Origin: Methylobacterium sp. DB0501
GTDB lineage: Bacteria; Pseudomonadota; Alphaproteobacteria; Rhizobiales; Beijerinckiaceae
Direction of reading: 5' to 3'
Length of the DNA stretch: 64,000 bases
NCBI RefSeq assembly: GCF_011043735.1
Contig: NZ_JAAKGV010000001.1
Span: 620,001 to 684,000 of the forward strand
The notes beneath the pieces are model-generated. The model searched no databases. It was not told the DNA's origin and saw nothing but the letters and a program-made list of their open reading frames with translations. A program made the position numbers and the translations under genes. Positions 18,420 through 27,030 of this stretch are shown in pieces. Within the stretch, counting starts at the first letter, position 1. Each line of letters opens with the position of its first letter.

Positions 18420-18438
18420 TTACCGTCCGGTTGGTCAA
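18412..18438 (-). promoter_or_regulatory. Divergent promoter for the livK operon
   Basis: On the minus strand TTGACC (18438-18433) and TATAAA (18417-18412) are 15 bases apart, overlapping the plus-strand promoter. The operator at 18421-18436 lies in its spacer. Confidence 0.5.
18421..18436. promoter_or_regulatory. Putative TetR/PaaR operator between the liv and paa promoters
   Basis: TACCGTCCGGTTGGTC: an imperfect palindrome of the ACCnnCCGGnnGGT form, common for TetR-family repressors. Its position would block both divergent promoters at once. The likely binder is the TetR encoded at 21261-21890. Confidence 0.55.
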
Positions 18439-18504
18439 TAGATCGCGCCGGCGGGGAGACCCGACACGGCGGGGCGGATTGGCGGGACGGGGAGGGCGCA
18501 CCGA

Positions 18505-19308
18505 ATGAGCGAGACGAGCGAGACCCTGGTGCTGACGGAGCACCACCCGGGCTACCGCGTGCTGGTGCTCAACCGGCCGGACCGGCTCAACGCCTTCAAC
18601 GAGCCGCTGCACCTCGCCCTGCGCGGCGCGCTCGGCGACGCCGCGGCCGATCCGGAGTGCCGGGCACTGATCCTCACCGGGGCCGGCCGCGGCTTCTGCG
18701 CCGGCCAGGATCTCTCCGCCCGCAACTTCGCGCCGGATGTCGAGCCGGACCTCTCGCGCACCCTCGAGGAATTCTACAACCCGCTGGTCAAGCAGATCCG
18801 CGACCTGCCGATGCCCCTGATCTGCGCCGTCAACGGCGTGGCGGCGGGGGCGGGCGCCAGCCTCGCCTTCCACGGCGACCTCGTGCTCGCCGCGCGCTCG
18901 GCGAAGTTCATCCAGGCCTTCGCCAAGCTCGGCCTGATCCCGGATGCCGGCGGCACCTGGCTGCTGCCGCGCCTCGCCGGCCGGGCCCGGGCCCGCGGCA
19001 TGGCGCTGCTGGCCGAGCCGATCACCGCCGAGCAGGCGGAAGCCTGGGGCATGATCTGGCGGGTGATCGACGACGCGGATCTGATGACCGAGGCCCATCG
19101 GCTGGCCGCGCAACTCGCCCAGGCGCCGACCTACGGCCTGGCGCTCATCCGCCGCGCCCTCGACGCCTCGGAGACGAACGACCTCGAGGCGCAGCTTCAA
19201 GTGGAGAGCGATCTTCAGGGCGAGGCCGGGCGCTCGCCGGATTACCGCGAGGGCGTGACGGCCTTCCTGGAGAAGCGCCCGGCCCGCTTCACCGGGCGCA
19301 AGCGGTGA
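18505..19308 (+). CDS. paaG: PaaG-like enoyl-CoA hydratase/isomerase
   Basis: 267-residue crotonase-fold enzyme. The oxyanion-hole segment ILTGAGRGFCAGQDLSARN is at about residues 56-74, and NGVAAGAGASLAFHGDLVLAA and FIQAFAKLGLIPDAGGTWLLPRLAG follow; the acidic residue in LIPDAGG is the position used by PaaG. In phenylacetate catabolism PaaG isomerises the ring epoxide of phenylacetyl-CoA to an oxepin. The paaI and paaK neighbours support this over a fatty-acid role. The paaABCDE oxygenase genes are not in the window. It is coupled to paaI by a 4-base overlap. Confidence 0.85.
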   Translation: MSETSETLVLTEHHPGYRVLVLNRPDRLNAFNEPLHLALRGALGDAAADPECRALILTGAGRGFCAGQDLSARNFAPDVEPDLSRTLEEFYNPLVKQIRDLPMPLICAVNGVAAGAGASLAFHGDLVLAARSAKFIQAFAKLGLIPDAGGTWLLPRLAGRARARGMALLAEPITAEQAEAWGMIWRVIDDADLMTEAHRLAAQLAQAPTYGLALIRRALDASETNDLEAQLQVESDLQGEAGRSPDYREGVTAFLEKRPARFTGRKR

Positions 19309-19766
19309 GCCCGAACGACACGAGCCCGGAGGAGGTCGCCCGCGCCTGCGCCGCCGCGATGTGGGCGGAGGACCGGGCGAGCCGGGGGCTCGGCATGCGC
19401 CTCGACCGGATCGGCCCGGGCGAGGCGGTGCTGTCGATGCGGGTGCGCGACGACATGACGAACGGCCACGGCTCCTGCCACGGCGGCTTCATCTTCGCGC
19501 TGGCCGACTCCGCCTTCGCCTTCGCGTGCAACGCCTACGACCAGCGGGCGGTGGCGCAACACTGCGCCGTGACGTTCCTGCGGCCGGGGAAACGCGGCGA
19601 GGTGCTCACGGCCCGCGCCGTCGAGCGGGCGCGCGAGGGGCGCTCGGGCATCTACGACGTGACGGTGAGCGATGCGGAGGGCCGGGTGGTGGCGGAGTTC
19701 CGCGGCCACTCGCGCACCGTGGCGGGGACGGTGCTGGCGGGGGAGGGGGGATCGGCTCACGGTTGA
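19305..19766 (+). CDS. paaI: PaaI-type hydroxyphenylacetyl-CoA thioesterase
   Basis: 153-residue hotdog-fold thioesterase starting at a GTG that overlaps the paaG stop (GTGA). The motif NGHGSCHGGFIFALADSAFAFACN (about residues 46-69) contains the HGG turn and the catalytic Asp of PaaI. It hydrolyses dead-end aryl-CoA esters and frees trapped CoA. C-terminal GIYDVTVSDAEGRVVAEFRGHSR is the conserved last strand pair. Family length is about 140 residues. Confidence 0.9.
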   Translation: MSPNDTSPEEVARACAAAMWAEDRASRGLGMRLDRIGPGEAVLSMRVRDDMTNGHGSCHGGFIFALADSAFAFACNAYDQRAVAQHCAVTFLRPGKRGEVLTARAVERAREGRSGIYDVTVSDAEGRVVAEFRGHSRTVAGTVLAGEGGSAHG

Positions 19767-19794
19767 TCCGCCCGACAGGTTTCCCTCCCTCCGC

Positions 19795-19834
19795 GTCGTC
19801 CCGGGTCCTCGCTTCCGGCGAGCCCCGCGATGAC
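19795..19834. repeat. Degenerate REP-like dyad inside the paa operon
   Basis: GTCGTCCCGGG ... CCCCGCGATGAC, a diverged copy of the repeat seen at 27487 and 45218. It occupies the 134-base gap between paaI and paaK. Confidence 0.45.
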
Positions 19835-19900
19835 ATCGAGGGTTGCAGGTCTGCCGATGATCTCAGGCAGGATTTCATAAGAACACCAGGGAGAATCGCC

Positions 19901-21235
19901 ATGCTCCAGATCGCCCCCCGCAAGCTCACCCGGATGGTGCCGGAGCCCTCCGAGCTCGACCGGTTCGAGACCGCCTCGCGGGCCGAGCTCGCCGCCTGGC
20001 AGCGCGAGAAGCTCCGCGAGACCCTGCACCACGCCTATGCCGACGTGCCGCATTACCGCGCCGCCTTCGACGCGGCCGGCGTGCATCCGCGCGACTTCCA
20101 GGACCTGCCCGACCTCGCCCGCTTCCCCTTCACCGCCAAGGCCGACTTGCGGGCGAACTACCCGTTCGGGATGTTCGCGGTGCCGCGCGAGCAGGTGGCG
20201 CGCATCCACGCGTCATCCGGCACCACCGGCAAGCCGACGGTGGTCGGCTACACCAGGGCCGACATCGACACCTGGGCCGACGTGGTGGCGCGCTCGATCC
20301 GCGCCGCGGGCGGGCGGCCCGGGATGCTGATCCACGTCGCCTACGGCTACGGGCTGTTCACCGGGGGCCTGGGCGCCCATTACGGCGCCGAGCGCCTCGG
20401 CTGCACGGTGATCCCGATGTCGGGCGGGATGACCGAGCGCCAGGTCCAGCTGATCCAGGACTTCAAGCCCGACATCATCATGGTGACGCCGTCCTACATG
20501 CTGGCGATCCTCGACGAGTTCCGCCGCCAGGGGCTCGACCCGCGGGCCTCCTCGCTCAAGATCGGCATCTTCGGGGCCGAGCCCTGGACCAACGCGATGC
20601 GCCAGGAGATCGAGGAGGCGTTCGACCTCCACGCCGTCGACATCTACGGCCTGTCCGAGGTGATGGGGCCGGGGGTCGCGAGCGAGTGCGTCGAGACCAA
20701 GGACGGGCTGCATATCTGGGAAGACCATTTCTACCCGGAGATCGTCGATCCGCGGACCGGTGCGGTGCTGCCGGACGGCGAGGAGGGGGAACTCGTCTTC
20801 ACCTCGCTCACCAAGCAGGCGATGCCGGTGATCCGCTACCGCACCCGCGACCTGACCCGGCTGCTCCCCGGCACCGCCCGGGCGATGCGCCGGATGGAGA
20901 AGATCACCGGCCGCTCCGACGACATGATGATCGTGCGCGGGGTCAACGTGTTCCCGAGCCAGATCGAGGAGAAGATCCTGACGATCCCGGCCCTGTCGGC
21001 GCATTATCAGGTGGTGCTGGCCCGCGAGGGCCGGATGGACACCATGACGATCCGCGTCGAGGCGCGGCCGGAGGCCGACATCGCGGAGTTGCGCGAGGCG
21101 GCGGCCGACCGGCTCTGCCACGCGGTCAAGGACACGATCGGCATCACCGCGACGGTGGAGGTTCTGCCCCCGGGAGGCATCGAGCGCTCCCTCGGCAAGG
21201 CCCGCCGCGTCATCGACCGGCGCCCCCGGGAATAG
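19901..21235 (+). CDS. paaK: Phenylacetate-CoA ligase
   Basis: 444 residues, the standard PaaK length. The ATP-binding loop SSGTTGKPTVVGYT is at about residues 106-119; YGLSEVMGPGVASEC in the second half and a C-terminal TGRSDDMMIVRGVNVFPSQIEE segment are typical of PaaK. It activates phenylacetate with ATP and CoA in the cytoplasm, the first committed step. AGGGAG lies 8 bases before the ATG. Frames reaching further upstream are shadows of paaI. Confidence 0.95.
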   Translation: MLQIAPRKLTRMVPEPSELDRFETASRAELAAWQREKLRETLHHAYADVPHYRAAFDAAGVHPRDFQDLPDLARFPFTAKADLRANYPFGMFAVPREQVARIHASSGTTGKPTVVGYTRADIDTWADVVARSIRAAGGRPGMLIHVAYGYGLFTGGLGAHYGAERLGCTVIPMSGGMTERQVQLIQDFKPDIIMVTPSYMLAILDEFRRQGLDPRASSLKIGIFGAEPWTNAMRQEIEEAFDLHAVDIYGLSEVMGPGVASECVETKDGLHIWEDHFYPEIVDPRTGAVLPDGEEGELVFTSLTKQAMPVIRYRTRDLTRLLPGTARAMRRMEKITGRSDDMMIVRGVNVFPSQIEEKILTIPALSAHYQVVLAREGRMDTMTIRVEARPEADIAELREAAADRLCHAVKDTIGITATVEVLPPGGIERSLGKARRVIDRRPRE

Positions 21236-21260
21236 CGAAGATTACCGGCGACGAGACCCC

Positions 21261-21890
21261 ATGGCCCGCACCCGCGCCAGCGACTACGACGACAAGAGCC
21301 GGGCGATCCTGGATCGCTCGGCCGAGCTGTTCGCCGCCCACGGCTACGACCGCGCCTCGATGAGCCGGATCGCCGAGGCCTGTGGCGTCTCGAAGGCGAA
21401 CCTCTACCACTATTACCGCGACAAGGACGAGATCCTGTTCGACGTGATCCGGCGGCACCTGGAGGAGTTGCTGGAGGCGGTCGAGGCTGCCGACCGTCCG
21501 GGCCTCGCGCCCGAGCCGCGCCTGCGCAGCCTCACCGAAGCGCTGCTCGAGGCCTACCGGGACGCCGACGCGCAGCACAAGGTCCAGATCAACCATCTGG
21601 GCCTGCTCTCGGCGGAGCGTCAGGCGGAGGTGAAGACGAGCGAGCGCGAGCTGGTGCGCCTGTTCTCCGAGGCGATTGCCGGGGTGGCGCCGCACCTCGC
21701 CGGGACGGCCTTGCTCAAGCCCGTGACCATGTCGTTCTTCGGCATGGTCAACTGGCACTATCTCTGGTTCAAGCCGGGCGCCGGGCTGACCCGCGCGGAT
21801 TACGCGGATCTGGTGACGCGGCTCATCGCCGAGGGCGCGCGGGGAATCGGCGAGGAGCGGGCGGCGGAGATGAGGGTGGTGGGGGGGTAG
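21261..21890 (+). CDS. TetR family regulator, probably PaaR-type repressor of the paa genes
   Basis: 209 residues. The N-terminal helix-turn-helix reads DRSAELFAAHGYDRASMSRIAEACGVSKANLYHYYRDKDEILFDVI (about residues 14-60). The C-terminal ligand domain contains the WHYLWFKPGAGLTR stretch seen in TetR regulators of aryl-CoA pathways. 25 bases after paaK, same strand, so co-transcribed. The palindrome at 18421-18436 is its likely target and phenylacetyl-CoA its likely ligand (inference). Confidence 0.85.
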   Translation: MARTRASDYDDKSRAILDRSAELFAAHGYDRASMSRIAEACGVSKANLYHYYRDKDEILFDVIRRHLEELLEAVEAADRPGLAPEPRLRSLTEALLEAYRDADAQHKVQINHLGLLSAERQAEVKTSERELVRLFSEAIAGVAPHLAGTALLKPVTMSFFGMVNWHYLWFKPGAGLTRADYADLVTRLIAEGARGIGEERAAEMRVVGG

Positions 21891-22073
21891 GCCGCGATCC
21901 GACAGCCGATGCGCTCAAAAATGCAAGCACCACGCCCTTTCCCGGACGGCTGCAACGAAGTGGAAGGAGATCCGGGAGCCAGCACAGGAATTCGAGAAGC
22001 GTCCGTCTGCATGCAACGGTGCAGCATATCGAGCCGCTTCGCGGCACATATCTCCTGGATCCCGGACCTCCTT

Positions 22074-22104
22074 CCCCTGTCGCTGCAATCGTCCGGGACA
22101 GGGG
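22074..22104. terminator. Hairpin between convergent tetR and GNAT genes
   Basis: CCCCTGTC / GACAGGGG, perfect 8-base arms with a 15-base loop, nested near a second pair TCCCGGAC/GTCCGGGA (22060-22098). No T-run, so perhaps a weak or Rho-assisted bidirectional terminator. Confidence 0.4.
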
Positions 22105-22136
22105 CGGGTGGGAGAGGTCGGTCCTCCCCACCGCGC

Positions 22137-22673
22137 TCACGCCGCGACGCGGAACTCCTCCGCCGACAGGGTGCCCGGCACCAGCTGCCCGGTCGCCCGC
22201 ACCATGCCGGTGGCGCCGTCGAGCGCCCCGGGCACGAGGTCGAGGGCCAGGAACCGCTCCGGCGCGTAGGGGCCCGGCAGGCTCAGGGTCCCGACCCGCT
22301 CGCGGGTGAAGCCGAAGCGGGCGTAGTAGGGCGCATCGCCCACCAGGATCACCGCCCGGTGGCCGAGCGACGCCGCGCGGGCGAGCGCCTCGCGCATCAG
22401 CCTGTTGCCGAGGCCGAGCCCGTGCAGGCCGGGATCGACCGCGATCGGCCCCAGCATCAGGGCGGGGCGGTCGCCGGCCTCGACGTGCCACAGGCGCACG
22501 GTGGAGACCAGGCGGCCGTCCATCTCGACCACCAGGGCGAGGCCGTCCGCCGGAAGGCGGCCCTCGCGCAGGCGCTCGCAGGTCTTGGTGAAGCGGGCCT
22601 CGCCGAAGCAGACGTCGAGCAGGTGCTCGCGCGCGGCGATGTCGGCGGCGCGCTCGTCGCGGATCTGGATCAC
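22137..22673 (-). CDS. GNAT family N-acetyltransferase
   Basis: 178 residues. The acetyl-CoA loop is visible as LMLGPIAVDPGLHGLGLGNRLMREAL (about residues 71-96), the R/Q-x-x-G-x-G/A type with a His. The following AVILVGDAPYYARFGF is the usual beta5/alpha4 region of the YhbS-like branch. GTG start chosen for GGAGGG 7 bases upstream; an ATG at 22733 lacks such a site. The acceptor is unknown. Convergent with tetR. Confidence 0.8.
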   Translation of the reverse strand: MIQIRDERAADIAAREHLLDVCFGEARFTKTCERLREGRLPADGLALVVEMDGRLVSTVRLWHVEAGDRPALMLGPIAVDPGLHGLGLGNRLMREALARAASLGHRAVILVGDAPYYARFGFTRERVGTLSLPGPYAPERFLALDLVPGALDGATGMVRATGQLVPGTLSAEEFRVAA

Positions 22674-22776
22674 GGCCGTACCCTCCCGAGACTGACAAAA
22701 ACGGGCGAAGGACAGCCCTCGCACCCGCCGCACGCGGCGGGCCGTCCGGGACTAGTGGGATGTGGATGCAGGCACG

Positions 22777-22816
22777 GATGCGCCGGGGCCCGCAAAAACG
22801 GCGGACCCGGCGCATC
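22777..22816. terminator. Strong hairpin behind the ornithine decarboxylase gene
   Basis: GATGCGCCGGG (22777-22787) pairs perfectly with CCCGGCGCATC (22806-22816), extended by an inner CCGC/GCGG stem around an AAAAACG loop. It lies 36 bases past the decarboxylase stop. It has no T-run in either direction. Confidence 0.6.
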
Positions 22817-22851
22817 GTTCCGAGGAAGCGGCGCGGTGAGGCGCCGAAACG

Positions 22852-24018
22852 TCAGATCACGTAGGACTGGAGCGGCGGGAAGCCGTTGAATGCCACCGCC
22901 GCGTAGGTGGTGGTGTAGGCGCCTGCGCCCTCGATCAGCACCTTGTCGCCGATCGCCAGGGAGATCGGCAGCGGGTACGGGGTCTTCTCGTAGAGCACGT
23001 CGGCCGAGTCGCAGGTCGGGCCGGCGAGCACGCAGGGGATCGTGCGATCCTCGTCGCGCTCGGTGACGATGCGGTAGCGGATCGACTCGTCCATCGTCTC
23101 GGCGAGGCCGCCGAACTTGCCGATGTCGAGATAGACCCACCGCACCTCGTCGGCGGCGTCGGACTTCTGCGAGACCAGCACCACCTCGGCCTCGATCATG
23201 CCCGCATTGCCGACCATGCCGCGGCCCGGCTCGATGATCGTCTCCGGGAGATGGTTGCCGAAATGCTTGGTCAGCGCCCGGAAGATCGCGTCGCCGTAGG
23301 ATTCCACGCCGGGCACCGCCTTGAGGTACTTCGTCGGGAAGCCGCCGCCGAGGTTCACCATCGAGAGATGGATGCCGCGGGTGGCGCATTCGCGGAAGAT
23401 CATCGAGGCCGAGGCGAGAGCCCCGTCCCAGGCTTCCGTGTTGCCCTGCTGCGAGCCGACATGGAACGACACGCCGTAGGCATTGAGCCCCGCCCGGGTG
23501 CCGTGCTCCAGCACGTCCACCGCCATCTCCGGCACGCAGCCGAACTTGCGCGACAACGGCCACTCGGCCCCGGCGCCGTCGCACAGGATGCGGCAGAACA
23601 CCTGCACGTCCTCGCGGGCAACCTTGACCGCGTCGGCAGCGCGGGCGATCTTGTCGATCTCGGCCTGGCAGTCGACGGCGAAAAGCCGCACGCCGAGCTG
23701 AAGCGCGCGGGCGATGCAACGCTCCTTCTTGATGGTGTTGCCGAACGACACGCGGTCGGCGGTGGCGCCGGCGGCGAGCGCCATCTGGATCTCGACCACC
23801 GAGGCGGTGTCGAAGCACGAGCCCATCTCGGCGAGCGTGCGCAGCACCTCGGGAGCCGGGTTCGCCTTGACGGCGTAGAAGACCCGGGTGTCCGGCAGGG
23901 CGCGGGCGAAGGCGGTGTAGTTGTCGCGCACGACATCGAGGTCGAGGACCATCACGGGACCCTCGTCCCGGCCGAGCTCGCGGCGCACGCGCAGGAAATC
24001 GCGGATGCGATCGGTCAT
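22852..24018 (-). CDS. Ornithine/lysine decarboxylase, alanine-racemase (group IV) fold
   Basis: 388-residue PLP enzyme. The Schiff-base Lys is K51 in FYAVKANPAP; NLGGGFPTKY and EPGRGMVGNAG bind the cofactor phosphate; the C-terminal GPTCDSADVLYEK carries the Cys and Asp of the partner active site, where DSAD is typical of eukaryote-like ODC and bacterial L/ODC. It makes putrescine (and possibly cadaverine). ATG at 24018 gives the normal N-terminus; longer frames enter the leader. The roughly 500-base leader hints at RNA-level control. Confidence 0.9.
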   Translation of the reverse strand: MTDRIRDFLRVRRELGRDEGPVMVLDLDVVRDNYTAFARALPDTRVFYAVKANPAPEVLRTLAEMGSCFDTASVVEIQMALAAGATADRVSFGNTIKKERCIARALQLGVRLFAVDCQAEIDKIARAADAVKVAREDVQVFCRILCDGAGAEWPLSRKFGCVPEMAVDVLEHGTRAGLNAYGVSFHVGSQQGNTEAWDGALASASMIFRECATRGIHLSMVNLGGGFPTKYLKAVPGVESYGDAIFRALTKHFGNHLPETIIEPGRGMVGNAGMIEAEVVLVSQKSDAADEVRWVYLDIGKFGGLAETMDESIRYRIVTERDEDRTIPCVLAGPTCDSADVLYEKTPYPLPISLAIGDKVLIEGAGAYTTTYAAVAFNGFPPLQSYVI

Positions 24019-24715
24019 GATCAGCCCCACCAAAGGTTCGAGAGGGCTCCCGCGGGAACCCGAAGTCGAGGTCAAGACGGCGCGCGTCGGCCGTCCGGCG
24101 TCAGGGGGCGTTGCGGCGCGGCGCGGACGTGCTGTGGAGACACGCCGTGCGACGCGGGCGCAGAGCACCCGGAAGCTGCCTTTGCTTGGAACGGGGAAAC
24201 CCGATCCGCACTCGGGGCAAGGAGAAACAAGCCTCTTCGGTGTCGGCCTTTGGAGGGCCGACGAGACCAAAAAAGCCCGTTCGTCGTTGCTTTAAGCTGC
24301 GTCCCCCGTGGAGAGCGGGGTTCGCCGGTTTTGCCTCCGGCTGCCGGTTGTTGTCGGGGTCCGGTGTCGCCACCTGGATGCCGGCCGGAGGGATCCACCC
24401 TTCCCGGCCATCGATCCTTTAAGACCCCTGGCGGCTGTCCGGCCTCTTGTCCGGATGCCCACCAACCGGCACGCGGCCACAGGCACGTGCGAAATTGGGC
24501 AAGGCGGTAGATACGGGTCACGGCCCTCCGCCGCAAGCCTCATGATGCGGATTTCCGCCGGATTCTCCTGCCGTGGCACGCGGGACACGCGTGCGGCCCG
24601 CCGCATGGAGAAAGCGTCACGTCGCGGGCCCTTCTCAAGTGGCGCCGGACGGGCCATTCAACCGGGCGACGCACGAGGCGCGCGTTCAGCCGACGCGCCT
24701 TACTCCTAGGGCACC
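24019..24715. other. Long gene-free region: decarboxylase leader and opgG upstream region
   Basis: 697 bases without a convincing gene. On the minus strand it is the 5' region of the ornithine decarboxylase gene. It holds a perfect 7-base stem GTCGGCC/GGCCGAC around a 7-base loop (24242-24262) next to a run of six T on that strand, plus several shorter pairings. Alphaproteobacterial ODC genes are known to carry a conserved leader RNA (the speF motif); I cannot confirm the fold by eye. Confidence 0.45.
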
Positions 24716-26335
24716 ATGACCATCGCACCCTCGCGCCGCGCGCTGCTTGCCGGCCTGCTTTCCACCGCCGCCCTGACCCGGGCCACCACCGCTCAGGTCG
24801 GGCCGACCCAACCCGGCCCGAGCGCCCTGCCGCCGCCGGCCCCGATCCCGGCTCCGGCGGGCCCGCCGCGCTTCCGCTTCGACGAGGTGGTGCGCCGGGC
24901 GAAGGCCCTCGCGGGCGCCCCCTTCGAGGCCGGCGTCGCGCCGCTGCCGGCGCCGCTCGCCTCCCTCGATTACGATGCCTGGCGCGACATCCGCTTCCGG
25001 CCGGACAAGGCGCTGCTGGGGGACCAGGACGGTCCGTTCCGGCTCCAGCTGTTCCACCTCGGCTTCCTTTACACCCGCCCGGTGACCGTGAACGTGGTGC
25101 GCGACGGCGTGCCGACGCCGATCCCCTACCAGCCCGCCCTGTTCGATTACGGCCGCACCACCGTTGACAAGCCGCTGCCGGTCACCCTCGGCTTCGCCGG
25201 CTTCCGGCTGCACTACCCGCTCAACAAGCCGGGCGTGCTCGACGAGCTGATCTCGTTCCTCGGCGCCAGCTACTACCGTTTCCTCGGCCGCGACCAGCTC
25301 TACGGGCTGTCGGCCCGGGGCCTGGCGCTGAATGTCGAGGGTGTCGGCGGACCGGAGGAATTCCCGGTCTTCCGCGAGTTCTGGATCGAGATGCCGCCGA
25401 AGGGCGCCGACCGGGCGGTGATCTACGCCCTCCTCGACGGGCCGTCCTCCACCGGGGCGTTCCAGTTCCTGGTCTATCCGGGCGACGAGACCGTGGTCGA
25501 CGTGCGCTGCACGCTCGTTCCGCGCCGCGAGCTGGCAACGGTCGGCATCGCGCCGCTGACCTCGATGTTCTTCATCGGCGAGAACGACCGCCACCACTCG
25601 GACGATTACCGGCCCGAGCTGCACGACTCCGACGGTCTGCTGATGCAGTCCGGCGGCGGCGAGTGGATCTGGCGGCCCCTGCGCAACCCGAAGGAGCGCT
25701 GGATCTCGGCCTTCCAGGACCGCAACCCAAAGGGCTTCGGGCTGATGCAGCGCGACCGCGTGTTCGAGGATTACCAGGATCTCGAGGCGTTCTATCACCG
25801 CCGTCCGGGCTACTGGGTCGAGCCGCAGGGCGAGTGGGGCGAGGGCACGGTGCGCCTCGTCGAGCTGCCGACCGAGAACGAGACCCACGACAACATCGTG
25901 GCCTCCTGGCAGCCCAAGCAGCCCTACCAGCCCGGCGAGGCGGTGGAACTGTCCTACAAGGTGCGGGCGCTGGCCGAGACCGACGACCTGCATCCGGGCG
26001 GTCGGGTGGTGAACACCTATGTCGCCCGCACCACGGCGAGCGGCGGCACGGCCGACGGCAGCGAGCCGCTCACGCGGCGCTTCCTCGTCGACTTCTCGGG
26101 CGGCGACCTCGCCTACTGGCTCACCGACCCGAAGGCGGTCGAGATCGTGCCCTCGACCACCGCCGGCAAGATCACCGCGGTCTCGCTGGTGCCCAATCTC
26201 CACGTGAAGGGGTTCCGCGCGGCGATCGACGTGCGCCTCGACCAGCCCGGCCAGGCGACGGACCTGCGCGCCTTCCTGCGCGCCCGCGGCCAGACCCTGA
26301 CCGAGACCTGGACCTATCCGTGGAAGGCCGCGTGA
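24716..26335 (+). CDS. Periplasmic glucan biosynthesis protein (OpgG/OpgD family)
   Basis: 539 residues. A twin-arginine-like leader (SRRALLAGLLSTAALTRATTAQ) points to export, as for OpgD. A Pro/Ala-rich linker precedes the MdoG domain, which starts at FRFDEVVRRAKALAGAPFE; YDAWRDIRFRPDKALLG and SSMFF-like SMFFIGENDRHHSDDYRPELHDSDGLLM follow, as in the family. It shapes osmoregulated periplasmic glucans. Coupled by a 4-base overlap to a GNAT gene; no opgH glucosyltransferase is in the window. Confidence 0.9.
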   Translation: MTIAPSRRALLAGLLSTAALTRATTAQVGPTQPGPSALPPPAPIPAPAGPPRFRFDEVVRRAKALAGAPFEAGVAPLPAPLASLDYDAWRDIRFRPDKALLGDQDGPFRLQLFHLGFLYTRPVTVNVVRDGVPTPIPYQPALFDYGRTTVDKPLPVTLGFAGFRLHYPLNKPGVLDELISFLGASYYRFLGRDQLYGLSARGLALNVEGVGGPEEFPVFREFWIEMPPKGADRAVIYALLDGPSSTGAFQFLVYPGDETVVDVRCTLVPRRELATVGIAPLTSMFFIGENDRHHSDDYRPELHDSDGLLMQSGGGEWIWRPLRNPKERWISAFQDRNPKGFGLMQRDRVFEDYQDLEAFYHRRPGYWVEPQGEWGEGTVRLVELPTENETHDNIVASWQPKQPYQPGEAVELSYKVRALAETDDLHPGGRVVNTYVARTTASGGTADGSEPLTRRFLVDFSGGDLAYWLTDPKAVEIVPSTTAGKITAVSLVPNLHVKGFRAAIDVRLDQPGQATDLRAFLRARGQTLTETWTYPWKAA

Positions 26336-26811
26336 CCGGTCCTGCATCCCAGGCGTCGGCCGTGACCGTCCGGCCGGCGCTTCCGGAAGACCTCGACGCC
26401 CTGATGGCGCTCGAGGTCGCCGCCTTCGCCGCCGACCGGGCGGACCGTCGGGCGATCCGCCACGCCATCGGGTCGCCGTCGATCTCGCTCCTCGTCGCCC
26501 TCGACGGCGCGGTGCTGGTCGGCGCCGCCACGATCGAGCGCCGCCGCAGCAGCCGCCGCGCCCGCCTGTCCTCGATCGCGGTGGCGCCGAGCCGGGCCGG
26601 CACCGGGCTCGGCCGGGTTCTGCTCGAGGCCGCCGAGGCGGAAGCCCTGGCCCATGAATGCGACCGCCTGAGGCTCGAGGTCCGCGAGGATAACGGCGCC
26701 GGCATCCGCCTCTACGAGCGCAGCGGTTATCAGCGGTTCGAGACCGTGCCGGACTATTACGAGGACGGTACCACCGCCTGGCGCTACGAGAAGCCGCTGG
26801 CGTCCCGGTGA
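26332..26811 (+). CDS. GNAT family N-acetyltransferase (RimI-like)
   Basis: 159 residues starting at a GTG that overlaps the opgG stop. Acetyl-CoA binding segment LSSIAVAPSRAGTGLGRVLLEAAEAEA (about residues 80-106) and the C-terminal EVREDNGAGIRLYERSGYQRFETVPDYYEDGTTAWRYEK are typical of RimI-like/peptide-alpha-N-acetyltransferases. The acceptor is unknown; the coupling with opgG is unusual and may only reflect compact gene order. Confidence 0.85.
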   Translation: MTGPASQASAVTVRPALPEDLDALMALEVAAFAADRADRRAIRHAIGSPSISLLVALDGAVLVGAATIERRRSSRRARLSSIAVAPSRAGTGLGRVLLEAAEAEALAHECDRLRLEVREDNGAGIRLYERSGYQRFETVPDYYEDGTTAWRYEKPLASR

Positions 26812-26817
26812 GGCGAT

Positions 26818-26848
26818 GGGCGGGGCGGGCGCCCGCCCTGCCCCGCCC
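26818..26848 (+). terminator. GC hairpin after the opgG-GNAT operon
   Basis: GGGCGGGGCGGGC pairs with GCCCTGCCCCGCCC (one bulged T) around a GCCC loop, 6 bases after the stop codon. No T-run. Confidence 0.5.
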
Positions 26849-27030
26849 TGACACAACCAGCATACGAGCGGGACGGGAGACGGTACCACCGTCCTGAACG
26901 TTTTCCCGTCAGGATGTGCCGTGACGGAATGGTTTCCGCTTCGTTACGATTGGCACACCTTACGCAGAGATCCCGGTACGCGAGGCAGACGCTGCCTCAC
27001 TCTGGGATCTTCGGGGAGAACCTGGTAGCC

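Noticed and set aside
17095..19200. Upstream extension of livK to 19200
   Set aside because: The extra part is antisense to paaG; the signal peptide fixes the start at 18252.
22777..22816. Classical intrinsic terminator
   Set aside because: Stem is strong but no T-run follows in either direction; kept only as a hairpin terminator candidate.
24242..24262. Intrinsic terminator or attenuator of the decarboxylase leader
   Set aside because: The T-run lies before, not after, the stem on the transcribed strand; only mentioned as leader structure.
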